Source of the DNA: Chryseobacterium sp.
Lineage (GTDB): Bacteria; Bacteroidota; Bacteroidia; Flavobacteriales; Weeksellaceae
Direction: 5' to 3'
Assembly (NCBI GenBank): GCA_030146295.1
Contig: JASLCD010000008.1
Location: 1 to 23,139 of the forward strand
Length of the DNA: 23,139 bases
A program made the position numbers and the translations under genes. The stretch's first letter is position 1, and each line of letters begins with the position of its first letter. The notes beneath the pieces were generated by a model, which had not been told where the DNA came from, made no database searches, and saw nothing but the letters and a program-made list of their open reading frames with translations. Shown piece by piece: positions 15,187 through 22,607 of this stretch.

Positions 15187-15945
15187 ATGAGAAGAAAAAT
15201 AGTTGCAGGCAACTGGAAAATGAACAAAAATGTAATTGATGCACAACAATTAATGATTCAGTTACTAAGCTATAAAAACAACAATGCTACCAACTGTGAG
15301 GTTTGGATCGCTCCACCATCGTTATATTTGATGATGGCGAAAGACATCTTTGAAAAGGATGAAATAGGAGTATTCTCTCAGGACATGAGCGAGCATGAAA
15401 GTGGTGCTTATACAGGAGAAATTTCTGCAGATATGCTGGAATCTATTGACGCAACCGGTTCATTGATCGGGCACTCTGAAAGAAGACAATATCATGGAGA
15501 AACAGATTCTCACTGTAACAGAAAAATCAAATTGGCTCTTGACAAAGGTCTGATTCCCGTATACTGCAATGGAGAAACTCTTGAGCAGAGAAAAGCAGGA
15601 CAACATCTTGAGGTAGTAAAAAATCAGACTGAGGTTGCTCTTTTCACGCTTTCTGCTGAAGAGATCAAAAAAGTAGTGATTGCATACGAACCGGTTTGGG
15701 CTATTGGAACAGGAGAAACAGCAAGCCCGGAGCAGGCGCAGGAAATTCATGCACACATCAGAAGTATCATCGCTGCAAAATACGGGCAGGAGGTTGCTGA
15801 TGAAGTTTCTATTCTTTATGGAGGGTCTGTGAAGCCGGACAATGCTAAAGAGATTTTCTCTCAGCCGGATATCGACGGAGGTCTTATCGGAGGAGCTGCT
15901 TTGAAATTAGAGGATTTCTCTAAAATTATTGAAGGTTTTAACTAA
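15187..15945 (+). CDS. tpiA: Triose-phosphate isomerase
   Basis: A 252-residue TIM barrel that interconverts dihydroxyacetone phosphate and glyceraldehyde 3-phosphate in glycolysis and gluconeogenesis. The substrate lysine K11 (GNWKMNK), electrophile H96 (IGHSERR), catalytic base E168 (AYEPVWAIGTG) with its flexible lid, and the phosphate loops (YGGSVKP, GLIGGAAL) are all present. The usual CVGE stretch reads YCNGE here, outside the active site. It lies 29 nt after the S9 peptidase gene, in the same direction. Confidence 0.97.
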   Translation: MRRKIVAGNWKMNKNVIDAQQLMIQLLSYKNNNATNCEVWIAPPSLYLMMAKDIFEKDEIGVFSQDMSEHESGAYTGEISADMLESIDATGSLIGHSERRQYHGETDSHCNRKIKLALDKGLIPVYCNGETLEQRKAGQHLEVVKNQTEVALFTLSAEEIKKVVIAYEPVWAIGTGETASPEQAQEIHAHIRSIIAAKYGQEVADEVSILYGGSVKPDNAKEIFSQPDIDGGLIGGAALKLEDFSKIIEGFN

Positions 15946-15969
15946 AATAAAGGAACGTTTCGAGCAGAC

Positions 15970-16251
15970 ATGAAAAACTTCATTTTGATATTCTTCGGAC
16001 TTCTTTTATTTGATTTGATTTATGTCTTTGTTTATGATCAGTTTTTAATTGGCATAAGACCTGACTTTCTGAGTTATCTGTTGGCACTGATTAAGGCTCT
16101 GGTAAATTCTCCAGCCGTTTTATTTAATAAATCATTGCCCTTTTATGCTGATATTCCGACTTATCAGGCAGTACTTCTATTGATAGGAAACGTTCTTATA
16201 CAAACATTCTTAGTTTATAGAGCCTTCTTTAAAAAGAGAAGAGCCAGCTAA
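15970..16251 (+). CDS. Small unknown inner-membrane protein
   Basis: A 93-residue hydrophobic protein. Membrane segments are likely at residues 3-22 (FILIFFGLLLFDLIYVFVY) and 66-86 (TYQAVLLLIGNVLIQTFLVY), with a weaker one near 36-50, and it has a basic C-terminus (KKRRAS) expected to face the cytoplasm. It lies 24 nt downstream of tpiA and ahead of the shared terminator, so it is probably the last gene of the tpiA unit. I do not recognise the family. Confidence 0.65.
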   Translation: MKNFILIFFGLLLFDLIYVFVYDQFLIGIRPDFLSYLLALIKALVNSPAVLFNKSLPFYADIPTYQAVLLLIGNVLIQTFLVYRAFFKKRRAS

Positions 16252-16267
16252 GAAATACCATACAATA

Positions 16268-16298
16268 AAAACGGCGGCATCTTCGATGCCGCCGTTTT
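16268..16298. terminator. Bidirectional terminator between convergent units
   Basis: AAAACGGCGGCAT and ATGCCGCCGTTTT (16268-16280 with 16286-16298) form a 13-bp GC-rich stem with loop CTTCG, with A on one side and T on the other. It serves both the tpiA-side unit and the converging phytase-like gene. Confidence 0.92.
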
Positions 16299-16315
16299 CC
16301 GTTAAAAAAATCTAA

Positions 16316-17584
16316 TTATTGAATATCGACTACGTACATAGTTCCTTTATCTACCTTCCCTGTTTTAGGAAGAATCTTAGCTTTTGGATTTCCGTTTCCA
16401 TCATCCACCACTCCAAAATCATCATCGTTAAAGACAGCCAGTTTATTATTTCCTAAATAAACAATTCCCTCAAACTTATCATGTTCGTAGCCCAGTTTTG
16501 CAACCAGATCCACTGCTAATGTTTTTGAAACAGCTTTTATTCCAGCATTGGTAATTTCATCCCATGAACACTGTTCTAAAGCCTTACCATTAATTTTCAT
16601 TCCGTCTACCGCATTGATATCGGTTCCGTTCACATCGGAAGCATTGCTCAGGTTGATTCTGTATACTTTTTTAATTCCTCCCTGAGATCCGAAATTCCCA
16701 TCTCTTTCGATTACCAGGAATTCATTGTTGCTTAATGCTGTAATGTCACATACTGAATCAGAAGCTCCCCCATCCTGCTTATATAAAAACTGCTTGGTCT
16801 GCCCTGTAACAGTATCAAATGTTACAATTCTCGTTAAAGTAGTATTGGTTGCCAGGGCTTTACTGGGTACATACATCATTGACTGTATGGTTCCTACCAA
16901 TGTTCTTCCATCAGGTGTAATAGCAAGTCCTTCCATCCCTCTGTTCGCTCTTCTTTTAGCTAAAACAGCAGGGAGTTTTCTTGGTCCTGTGTTAACACCA
17001 ACCGGGCTTATTCTTTCCAACTCCATTCCATCAGCACTATAATGTACTATATGTGGCCCATATTCATCAGAAACCCAGAATGTACCATCTGCAGCGGCCA
17101 CAATACTTTCACTGTCGAGACCATATTTGTCCGTACCCAGAACATTTCCGGAAGCATCATAAGCCGTTTCACCTGTACTTCCCATTCCTACAGGATTGGG
17201 TAATCCTGTAATAGGCTGTCCCGACGGATTTTTAAGTTTAATATATTTGATTACCTCTACATTTCCGTCAGCATTGATTTTAAAATGCATAATGGTTGGC
17301 GTAAAGTTAGGAGCAAGGAATTTTTTCCCATTCTGGTAGTCCGTATTGGGTCCTCTATCCGTAATGACGTAGAATTCGCCTTTTCTTGTAGGGTGAGCGG
17401 CTGCTCCGGATCCGAATCCGCCATTAATCACATCTACTCCGTTGATTGTAGCCAGTTTTGTAAATGGAAACTCCTGAGGTAGTTTGGAATAATTAATATC
17501 CTGATTAATCATTGTGGTATCGTCATCACTTTTACACGAAGCCAATACTGCCAGTACTACAGCAGACAATAGTAATTTTTTCAT
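16316..17584 (-). CDS. Phytase-like esterase domain lipoprotein, probably surface-exposed
   Basis: A 422-residue lipoprotein. The signal peptide MKKLLLSAVVLAVLASC ends in a lipobox (LASC), and the mature N-terminus CKSDDD fits the Ser/Lys-plus-acidic export signal that sends Bacteroidota lipoproteins to the outer face of the outer membrane. The body has the motifs of the 'esterase-like activity of phytase' beta-propeller family: YVITDRGPNTDY, FWVSDEYGPHI, RRANRGMEGLAITPDG, CDITALSNNEFLVIERDG and KFEGIVYLGNNKLAVFNDDDFG. I prefer the ATG at 17584-17582; the frame also opens two codons earlier at a GTG. It is likely a phosphoesterase, but the substrate is unknown. Confidence 0.85.
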   Translation of the reverse strand: MKKLLLSAVVLAVLASCKSDDDTTMINQDINYSKLPQEFPFTKLATINGVDVINGGFGSGAAAHPTRKGEFYVITDRGPNTDYQNGKKFLAPNFTPTIMHFKINADGNVEVIKYIKLKNPSGQPITGLPNPVGMGSTGETAYDASGNVLGTDKYGLDSESIVAAADGTFWVSDEYGPHIVHYSADGMELERISPVGVNTGPRKLPAVLAKRRANRGMEGLAITPDGRTLVGTIQSMMYVPSKALATNTTLTRIVTFDTVTGQTKQFLYKQDGGASDSVCDITALSNNEFLVIERDGNFGSQGGIKKVYRINLSNASDVNGTDINAVDGMKINGKALEQCSWDEITNAGIKAVSKTLAVDLVAKLGYEHDKFEGIVYLGNNKLAVFNDDDFGVVDDGNGNPKAKILPKTGKVDKGTMYVVDIQ

Positions 17585-17601
17585 ATTCACTTTTATGGCT
17601 G

Positions 17602-17609
17602 CGAAAATA
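17602..17609 (-). promoter_or_regulatory. Possible promoter box for the phytase-like gene
   Basis: On the minus strand TATTTTCG is one base from TAnnTTTG, 17 nt upstream of the chosen ATG. No clear -33 TTG is seen. Confidence 0.35.
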
Positions 17610-17816
17610 AAGATTGATTGTAAACTTATCTTGAATATAATAACAATTGTATTTTAACAATAGAACGACAAAATGAATTGAATATAAACAAAAAAACAGA
17701 TCAATTAAAAATGAAAAAGCAATAATTTAATCTAATCATTCATTAATATGAAAATCAACTTTTTAAGAATATCCGAAAAAAGATAATTCACAAAACAGAC
17801 TCACCAATTTATATGA

Positions 17817-17824
17817 TATATTTG
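17817..17824 (+). promoter_or_regulatory. Promoter box for the cobalamin riboswitch transcript
   Basis: TATATTTG fits the TAnnTTTG consensus and ends 8 nt before the first helix of the riboswitch, as expected if transcription starts near 17828-17831. The -33 element is poor. Confidence 0.55.
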
Positions 17825-17832
17825 CAGCGTTT

Positions 17833-18002
17833 TTTTAGGGCTGAACGATGTTCATTAATAGGGAATCAAGTGAGAATACCATTCAAATCTTGAGCTGTAC
17901 CCGCAACTGTAAACTGTTTGAACTTACAGCATATTAATACCACTGGATTTTGAAATCCGGGAAGGTCGCTGTAAGATGTGAGCCAGGAGACCTGCCTTAA
18001 AA
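17833..18002 (+). ncRNA. Cobalamin riboswitch
   Basis: The conserved core is clear: AGGGAA (17859 area), CCCGCAACTGTAA (17900-17912), CCACTGG, and the B12 box AGCCAGGAGACCTGCC (17981-17996). The closing helix pairs TTTTTAGGGC (17832-17841) with GCCTTAAAA (17994-18002). Downstream lie two hairpins: CTTCA 18009-18013 with TGAAG 18035-18039, and AAGTTT 18042-18047 with AAACTT 18056-18061 (loop CGGGAATA). Neither ends in a T-tract, so control may be at translation. By family behaviour, adenosylcobalamin or another cobalamin should turn the next gene off. Confidence 0.93.
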
Positions 18003-18076
18003 TACCAGCTTCAGAGAAAATATTATTTTTCCTTTGAAGATAAGTTTCGGGAATAAAACTTTAAATTAATTATATC

Positions 18077-19180
18077 ATGAGAAAAATCTACTTTTTTTTC
18101 TTGCTGCTTTGTATGCAGTTATTGTCAGCCCAATTCACAGAAAATGACATTAAATTCTGGGTAGGAACAGGTTCTAAAAAGGCTTATTTCATTGCAGATT
18201 TTAATGACAGCAATACTCCCAATTCCTACGCTTGGGGATATCGTTTCGATGGCAATGGTCTGACAATGGAGGATCTTATCAATGCAATTGTGGCAGCAGA
18301 ACCCAAAATGCAGACTGACATTCCTACAGGATATCTTTCTATTCTGAATTACAATCATCACACATCCACTACAGATGATAGCTGGATAACCTGGTCCGGA
18401 CCCAGCGCATCAAACATGACATGGAACAATGGTGTAGGCTATACTCCTTTGGTTGACGGAAAATGGTATGGGGCTGCATATGGCCTTGATTATTATGACA
18501 CCCCTCCCTCTGCACCCGTTGCAGCTTACAGTTCGGCATGGTACAGTGCAGCTCAGGTTACCAACTGGATAGGAACCGGAAGCAATGCAAGTCTTGTTAT
18601 CATTGATTTCGGAACCGATAATGCTAATGGCGCCAATTCTTTTGTTTTCGGGATCAAATATAATGGCAGTATAACTGCTGAGCAGGCACTGCAGTTGATC
18701 CGGTCGCAGGTTTCATATTTCAATTTTACATCAGCTAATAATCAGATTTCCAGTTTATCATTGAATTCATTCACCGGGAATACATCCGGATCAGAAAGCT
18801 GGAAGGTATACAAAGGTAAAGATTTGTCAAGCTGGCAGGCGAAAGCCAGTCTTTCTCAGATTCAACTGACTCACAGTGACTGGTTTGGATTAAGTTTTGG
18901 ACAAAGAAGGCCATTTACCCCAACTGAAGCACAGCTAACATTAGGAGTGTCTTCAGTTACAAAGAAAAAATTCAATGTTTATCCAAATCCGGCCAGCGAT
19001 TTTATCCAGATTGAAACTTCTGAAAAATTGAAAGAAGTGAATATTTACTCTGCTGTAGGACAGAAAGTAATGACTTCTCAGGCAGCTAAGGTTGCTATTC
19101 AGTCATTACAGGCAGGAGTTTATTTTGTTGAGATTAAAACAAATGAAAGTTCTGCGATACATAAGTTCGTTAAGAAATAA
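18077..19180 (+). CDS. Two-domain T9SS-secreted protein under cobalamin control
   Basis: A 367-residue exported protein with a signal peptide (residues 1-18, ending LLSAQ). Two diverged copies of one domain follow. Copy 1 (about 20-150) begins KFWVGTGSKKAYFIADF and contains SYAWGYRFDG and a T-x-E-D-L helix. Copy 2 (about 155-290) begins NWIGTGSNASLVIIDF and contains SFVFGIKYNG and a T-A-E-Q helix. Residues about 298-367 are a type A T9SS sorting domain (YPNPASDFIQI, VGQKV, LQAGVYFVEI, KFVKK), so the protein is carried across the outer membrane and released or anchored at the surface. Its only visible control is the cobalamin riboswitch, and a terminator follows, so it is monocistronic. Cobalamin capture at the surface is inferred from the riboswitch; no B12-binding motif is recognised. 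From memory, similar WxGxGS...SYAWGYRFDG domains occur in exported proteins of other phyla. Confidence 0.8.
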   Translation: MRKIYFFFLLLCMQLLSAQFTENDIKFWVGTGSKKAYFIADFNDSNTPNSYAWGYRFDGNGLTMEDLINAIVAAEPKMQTDIPTGYLSILNYNHHTSTTDDSWITWSGPSASNMTWNNGVGYTPLVDGKWYGAAYGLDYYDTPPSAPVAAYSSAWYSAAQVTNWIGTGSNASLVIIDFGTDNANGANSFVFGIKYNGSITAEQALQLIRSQVSYFNFTSANNQISSLSLNSFTGNTSGSESWKVYKGKDLSSWQAKASLSQIQLTHSDWFGLSFGQRRPFTPTEAQLTLGVSSVTKKKFNVYPNPASDFIQIETSEKLKEVNIYSAVGQKVMTSQAAKVAIQSLQAGVYFVEIKTNESSAIHKFVKK

Positions 19181-19182
19181 GG

Positions 19183-19206
19183 AAAGCGCCAAATGGCGCT
19201 TTTTTT
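19183..19206 (+). terminator. Terminator after the riboswitch-controlled gene
   Basis: AAAGCGCCA (19183-19191) and TGGCGCTTT (19194-19202) form a 9-bp stem with a 2-nt loop, ending in a T-run. It starts 3 nt after the stop codon. Confidence 0.9.
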
Positions 19207-19250
19207 CAAGAATAATGAGAGAATCATCAGGATGAAATTCCTAATTTACC

Positions 19251-19634
19251 TTAATCATTTGAAGGATAGATAAAGTTAGTTTCCTCTTCTTCCATTTTAA
19301 TAGGTCGAATCTCGATGGTCGCGGAGGGCACATACTCAAACTCAGGATTCTCTTTTGCCATTTCAACAGCCTCATCCATATTGCTGGCACGAATATGATA
19401 ATATCCTACCTGAACCACCTTATCAGGATCTATGGGAATGGTTATCCAGTCCTGCGTATTTTTAGATAGTATCAGCCCCTCACGAATTATTGGTTGTGCT
19501 GCAATAAGCAGGTTCTGAGTTTTGAGTTTCTTAATATAGACCTCACATTTTTTTATAAATGCTAAATGTTCATCGGCAGAAAGAGCAAGCTTTGCATCAC
19601 CTTCATTCCGGATATAAAACATAAATTCTTTCAT
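19251..19634 (-). CDS. YciI-like (YCII/DGPF) domain protein
   Basis: A 127-residue soluble protein with the ferredoxin-like YCII pattern: MKEFMFYIRNEGD at the start, a central basic helix, then VGYYHIRASNMDEAVEMAKENPEF and a final ATIEIRPI strand, as in DGPF/PhnB-neighbouring proteins. These are often found with ECF sigma factors, but none is visible here. Function is unknown; family relatives include dehydrochlorinase-like and muconolactone-isomerase-like folds. It is flanked by terminators on both sides, so it is probably its own unit on the minus strand. Confidence 0.8.
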   Translation of the reverse strand: MKEFMFYIRNEGDAKLALSADEHLAFIKKCEVYIKKLKTQNLLIAAQPIIREGLILSKNTQDWITIPIDPDKVVQVGYYHIRASNMDEAVEMAKENPEFEYVPSATIEIRPIKMEEEETNFIYPSND

Positions 19635-19663
19635 ATTGTATTTTTTAATTAATCTTCAAAAAT

Positions 19664-19699
19664 AAAAAAAGAACATATCGTATGATATGTTCTTTTTTT
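19664..19699 (-). terminator. Terminator after clpP
   Basis: A 16-bp stem (19664-19679 with 19684-19699), core GAACATATC/GATATGTTC with loop GTAT, has T-runs on both strands. It separates clpP from the YciI-like gene. Confidence 0.9.
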
Positions 19700-19718
19700 A
19701 AATATTCTTAAAAATCAA

Positions 19719-20405
19719 TTATTTTTTCTCTGTAGATCTTTGTAGAACCTCATCTACCATTCCGTAGCCTTTAGCCTCTTCAGAAGTCATCCAGTAATCT
19801 CTGTCAGAAGATTTTTCTACCCACTCATACGTTTGTCCTGAGTGGTGACCGATGATTTCATAAAGCTCCTGCTTCAATTTCAGCATCTCTCTCAAGTTGA
19901 TCTCCATGTCTGAAGCTACTCCCTGAGCACCTCCTGAAGGCTGGTGAATCATTACTCTTGAATGCTTAAGCGCAGAACGTTTCCCTTTTTCTCCGGCAAC
20001 CAACAATACAGCTCCCATGGAAGCAGCCATACCTGTACAGATTGTAGCTACATCCGGCTTAATGATCTGCATCGTGTCATAAATCCCTAAACCTGCATAT
20101 ACGCTCCCACCAGGAGAATTGATATAGATCTGAATATCTTTTGACGGGTCTGCACTTTCTAAGAATAAAAGCTGTGCCGTAACGATATTAGCTACCTGAT
20201 CATCAATACCTGTTCCCAGGAAGATAATTCTGTCCATCATCAGACGGGAGAAAACGTCCATCTGAGCAACGTTTAATCTTCTTTCTTCCATGATGTACGG
20301 AGTAAGATTCGTTGGCCCATACATTCCCATATACTGATCGGTTACCAAACCGTTGTTTCCTAAATGCTTTACAGAGAAATCTCTGAAATCTTTTTTAATG
20401 TCCAT
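19719..20405 (-). CDS. clpP: ATP-dependent Clp protease proteolytic subunit
   Basis: A 228-residue serine peptidase that forms the tetradecameric Clp barrel and degrades proteins fed by ClpX or ClpA/C in the cytoplasm. The triad is Ser129 (GMAASMG), His154 (MIHQPSGG) and Asp203 (DRDYWMTSEEA). The INSPGGSV substrate strand (95-102) is present. The N-terminus is about 20-30 residues longer than the mature E. coli enzyme and is possibly trimmed. No clpX or tig gene is adjacent in this window; dnaG lies upstream on the same strand, 113 nt away. That gap holds no clear promoter match. Confidence 0.95.
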   Translation of the reverse strand: MDIKKDFRDFSVKHLGNNGLVTDQYMGMYGPTNLTPYIMEERRLNVAQMDVFSRLMMDRIIFLGTGIDDQVANIVTAQLLFLESADPSKDIQIYINSPGGSVYAGLGIYDTMQIIKPDVATICTGMAASMGAVLLVAGEKGKRSALKHSRVMIHQPSGGAQGVASDMEINLREMLKLKQELYEIIGHHSGQTYEWVEKSSDRDYWMTSEEAKGYGMVDEVLQRSTEKK

Positions 20406-20518
20406 ATTTCTATTATGTATTATTTTTATACTATTCTCGAAGTTTAAATTACAATATTTATTCCTAAAATTTTATAGGACTTTTTGTCACAGAATATCAA
20501 AAAAACTGACTTAAAAAA

Positions 20519-22504
20519 CTATCTTCTTCTATCGCCATAGATTCCTTTGATAGGCGAATATTCGATGATATTACTCAACCGCATCGAAGCCTGTTTCAAT
20601 AATGTAATCTTTTTGATGAGCTCATAGTACTTTACTTCATCAGTATCCCTGTACAGATCTAGCTCTTTATCTGTTTCTGTGATTAAATAATCAATATACC
20701 TGTATTTATGCAATAAAACATCTCCCTGGATCTGATCTGCCACTTTATCCCCGTAATTGGGAGGATAAATATTTCTGGAAGCCCAGTTTTCAAGATCATC
20801 CAACGGAATCAAAGCATCCACAACCTTTGTGGTAATCTCTTCGTCCATAAAAGATACAAAAAAGTTTCCACTTCTAAGCTCATCTTTCTGAATTCCCTCT
20901 CTCACCTGAGTGATAATGATTTCATTTCCTTTGACTAAAAATGCGTACTGCTCTTCTTCAAAATGATGAAGTATTTCTTCAATTACTGTAATCTGATATT
21001 CTTCACCTTGCTCATTTCTACGCTTCAGAATAATATCCCCAAATGCCAGCATGTGTTCAACAAGCTTGTTCTCCATAAACAGTACATCAAACAGGAAAGG
21101 GTCTTCTTTTTCCTTTTCCAGAGGAACAATCTCCATCTTCGGAACTACATTCTCCTTTTGCTGCTGTTGAACATGATGGGTCTGGTTCTGTGTGATCTGC
21201 TTCTGAACATCCAGTTCATTGAAAAGACTCTGCTCAGAAAGCCCGAATTTATTGGAAACCTCTTTAAGGTAAACTTCTCTTTTAAGTGCATTCTGGACAA
21301 AAGAAACAGATTTCACGATATCCCTTATCGCTTCTGCTTTTTTAATAGGATCATTACCTACATCCCTCAACAGAATTTCCGCTTTGAAGTCGATAAAATC
21401 CATCGCTTCATTTTCGATGTATTTTTCTACGTATTCCTGCGGATGTTTTCTGGCAAAAGAATCCGGGTCATCACCATCCGGGAAAAGCAGAACACGGATG
21501 TTCATTCCTTCTGTCAACAGCATATCAATACTTCGGAAACTGGCTTTGATACCGGCATTATCCCCGTCAAAAAGAATCGTTACGTTTTCCGTAAGCCTCT
21601 TGATCAGTTTGATCTGCTCTGTTGTCAAAGACGTTCCGGAGCTGGCCACCACATTTTCGATTCCGGACATATGAAGTGAAATCACATCCATATATCCTTC
21701 CACCAAAAGGCAGCCGTTCTTTCTTGAAATCGCCTGCTTACTCTGATTTAATCCATAAAGGACATTAGATTTATGATAGATCTCCGTTTCCGGCGAATTG
21801 AGATATTTTGCTGTTTTGACATTATTTTTGAGAATTCTTGCTCCAAAACCAAGAACCCTTCCTGAAAAACTATGAATCGGAAAAATAACCCTTTCTCTGA
21901 AACGGTCTATTCCTGCAGGAGTATTTTCCGGAAAAATAGAAAGTCCGGACTTCTCAAGAATTTCTTTATTGTATCCTTTTTCCAGTGCATAAGCAGTAAA
22001 AGCATTCTTTTTTTCAGGAGAATATCCCAGTTGGAATTTTTTGATGATATCATCCCGCAGTTCTCTTTCTTTAAAATAAGAAAGACCTATACTTCTCCCC
22101 TCCTGATCATCCCAAAGAATATCCTGGAAATATGTATTGGCCACTTCATGAATCTTATATAAAATATCTTTTTCGGTCTGTGCATTTTTTGCTTCTTCAG
22201 AAATTTCACGCAGATCCTCTTCAATTTCAATTCCATATTTTTTTGCCGCGTGGCGAAGGGCTTCAGGATAGGTAAAATTCTCAATCTCCATAAGAAAAGA
22301 GATTGCGGTTCCCCCTTTTCCTGTAGAGAAATCTTTCCAGATCTGTTTGCTGGGAGAAACAACAAAACTTGGGGATTTTTCTTCATGAAAAGGACTGAGT
22401 CCTTTAAAGTTAGACCCTGCTCTTTTCAACTGCACGTACTCACCCACAATCTCTTCAACCCGGATTGTGGAGAATATTTTATCAATGGTCTGTTTGGAAA
22501 TCAT
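20519..22504 (-). CDS. dnaG: DNA primase with degenerate zinc-binding domain
   Basis: A 661-residue primase that makes RNA primers for replication. The N-terminal domain keeps the zinc-ribbon outline (GLSPFHEEKSPSF, WKDFSTGKGG), but the four metal-ligand positions read S37, H40, D58 and T61 instead of Cys, His, Cys, Cys, so zinc is probably not bound. The catalytic TOPRIM core is intact: EGYMD at E269 and DGDNAG with D313/D315. The C-terminal part (about 430-661) would bind the DnaB helicase. I chose the ATG at 22504-22502 (MISKQTIDKIF), the family N-terminus. The upstream in-frame extension to 22660 is hydrophobic, crosses the promoter and overlaps tsaE. Confidence 0.94.
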   Translation of the reverse strand: MISKQTIDKIFSTIRVEEIVGEYVQLKRAGSNFKGLSPFHEEKSPSFVVSPSKQIWKDFSTGKGGTAISFLMEIENFTYPEALRHAAKKYGIEIEEDLREISEEAKNAQTEKDILYKIHEVANTYFQDILWDDQEGRSIGLSYFKERELRDDIIKKFQLGYSPEKKNAFTAYALEKGYNKEILEKSGLSIFPENTPAGIDRFRERVIFPIHSFSGRVLGFGARILKNNVKTAKYLNSPETEIYHKSNVLYGLNQSKQAISRKNGCLLVEGYMDVISLHMSGIENVVASSGTSLTTEQIKLIKRLTENVTILFDGDNAGIKASFRSIDMLLTEGMNIRVLLFPDGDDPDSFARKHPQEYVEKYIENEAMDFIDFKAEILLRDVGNDPIKKAEAIRDIVKSVSFVQNALKREVYLKEVSNKFGLSEQSLFNELDVQKQITQNQTHHVQQQQKENVVPKMEIVPLEKEKEDPFLFDVLFMENKLVEHMLAFGDIILKRRNEQGEEYQITVIEEILHHFEEEQYAFLVKGNEIIITQVREGIQKDELRSGNFFVSFMDEEITTKVVDALIPLDDLENWASRNIYPPNYGDKVADQIQGDVLLHKYRYIDYLITETDKELDLYRDTDEVKYYELIKKITLLKQASMRLSNIIEYSPIKGIYGDRRR

Positions 22505-22508
22505 AGTA

Positions 22509-22538
22509 CAAAAATACACATAAAAAAAAACCTTACAA
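22509..22538 (-). promoter_or_regulatory. dnaG promoter, probably giving a leaderless mRNA
   Basis: On the minus strand, TTG (22538-22536), a 19-nt spacer and TATTTTTG (22516-22509) match the Bacteroidota consensus exactly. Only 4 nt lie between the box and the dnaG ATG, so the transcript should start at or next to the start codon. This also supports the shorter dnaG start. Confidence 0.8.
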
Positions 22539-22579
22539 TTATATAATACAAGTGCATTATATTTAGTAAGTTTTATCAT

Positions 22580-22587
22580 TATTTTTG
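22580..22587 (+). promoter_or_regulatory. Candidate tsaE promoter box
   Basis: TATTTTTG fits TAnnTTTG and ends 20 nt before the tsaE ATG. No clean -33 TTG is seen. It is divergent from the dnaG promoter, within a 103-nt intergenic region. Confidence 0.5.
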
Positions 22588-22607
22588 CAAAATAAATTTG
22601 GTAATAT

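Noticed and set aside
17585..17590. A GTG start two codons earlier for the phytase-like lipoprotein
   Set aside because: The ATG at 17584 gives a standard lipoprotein signal peptide and is preferred.
20963..21679. A 238-codon open frame on the plus strand opposite dnaG
   Set aside because: It is antisense to the well-supported primase, has Cys/Phe/Lys-rich composition typical of shadow frames, and has no recognisable domain.
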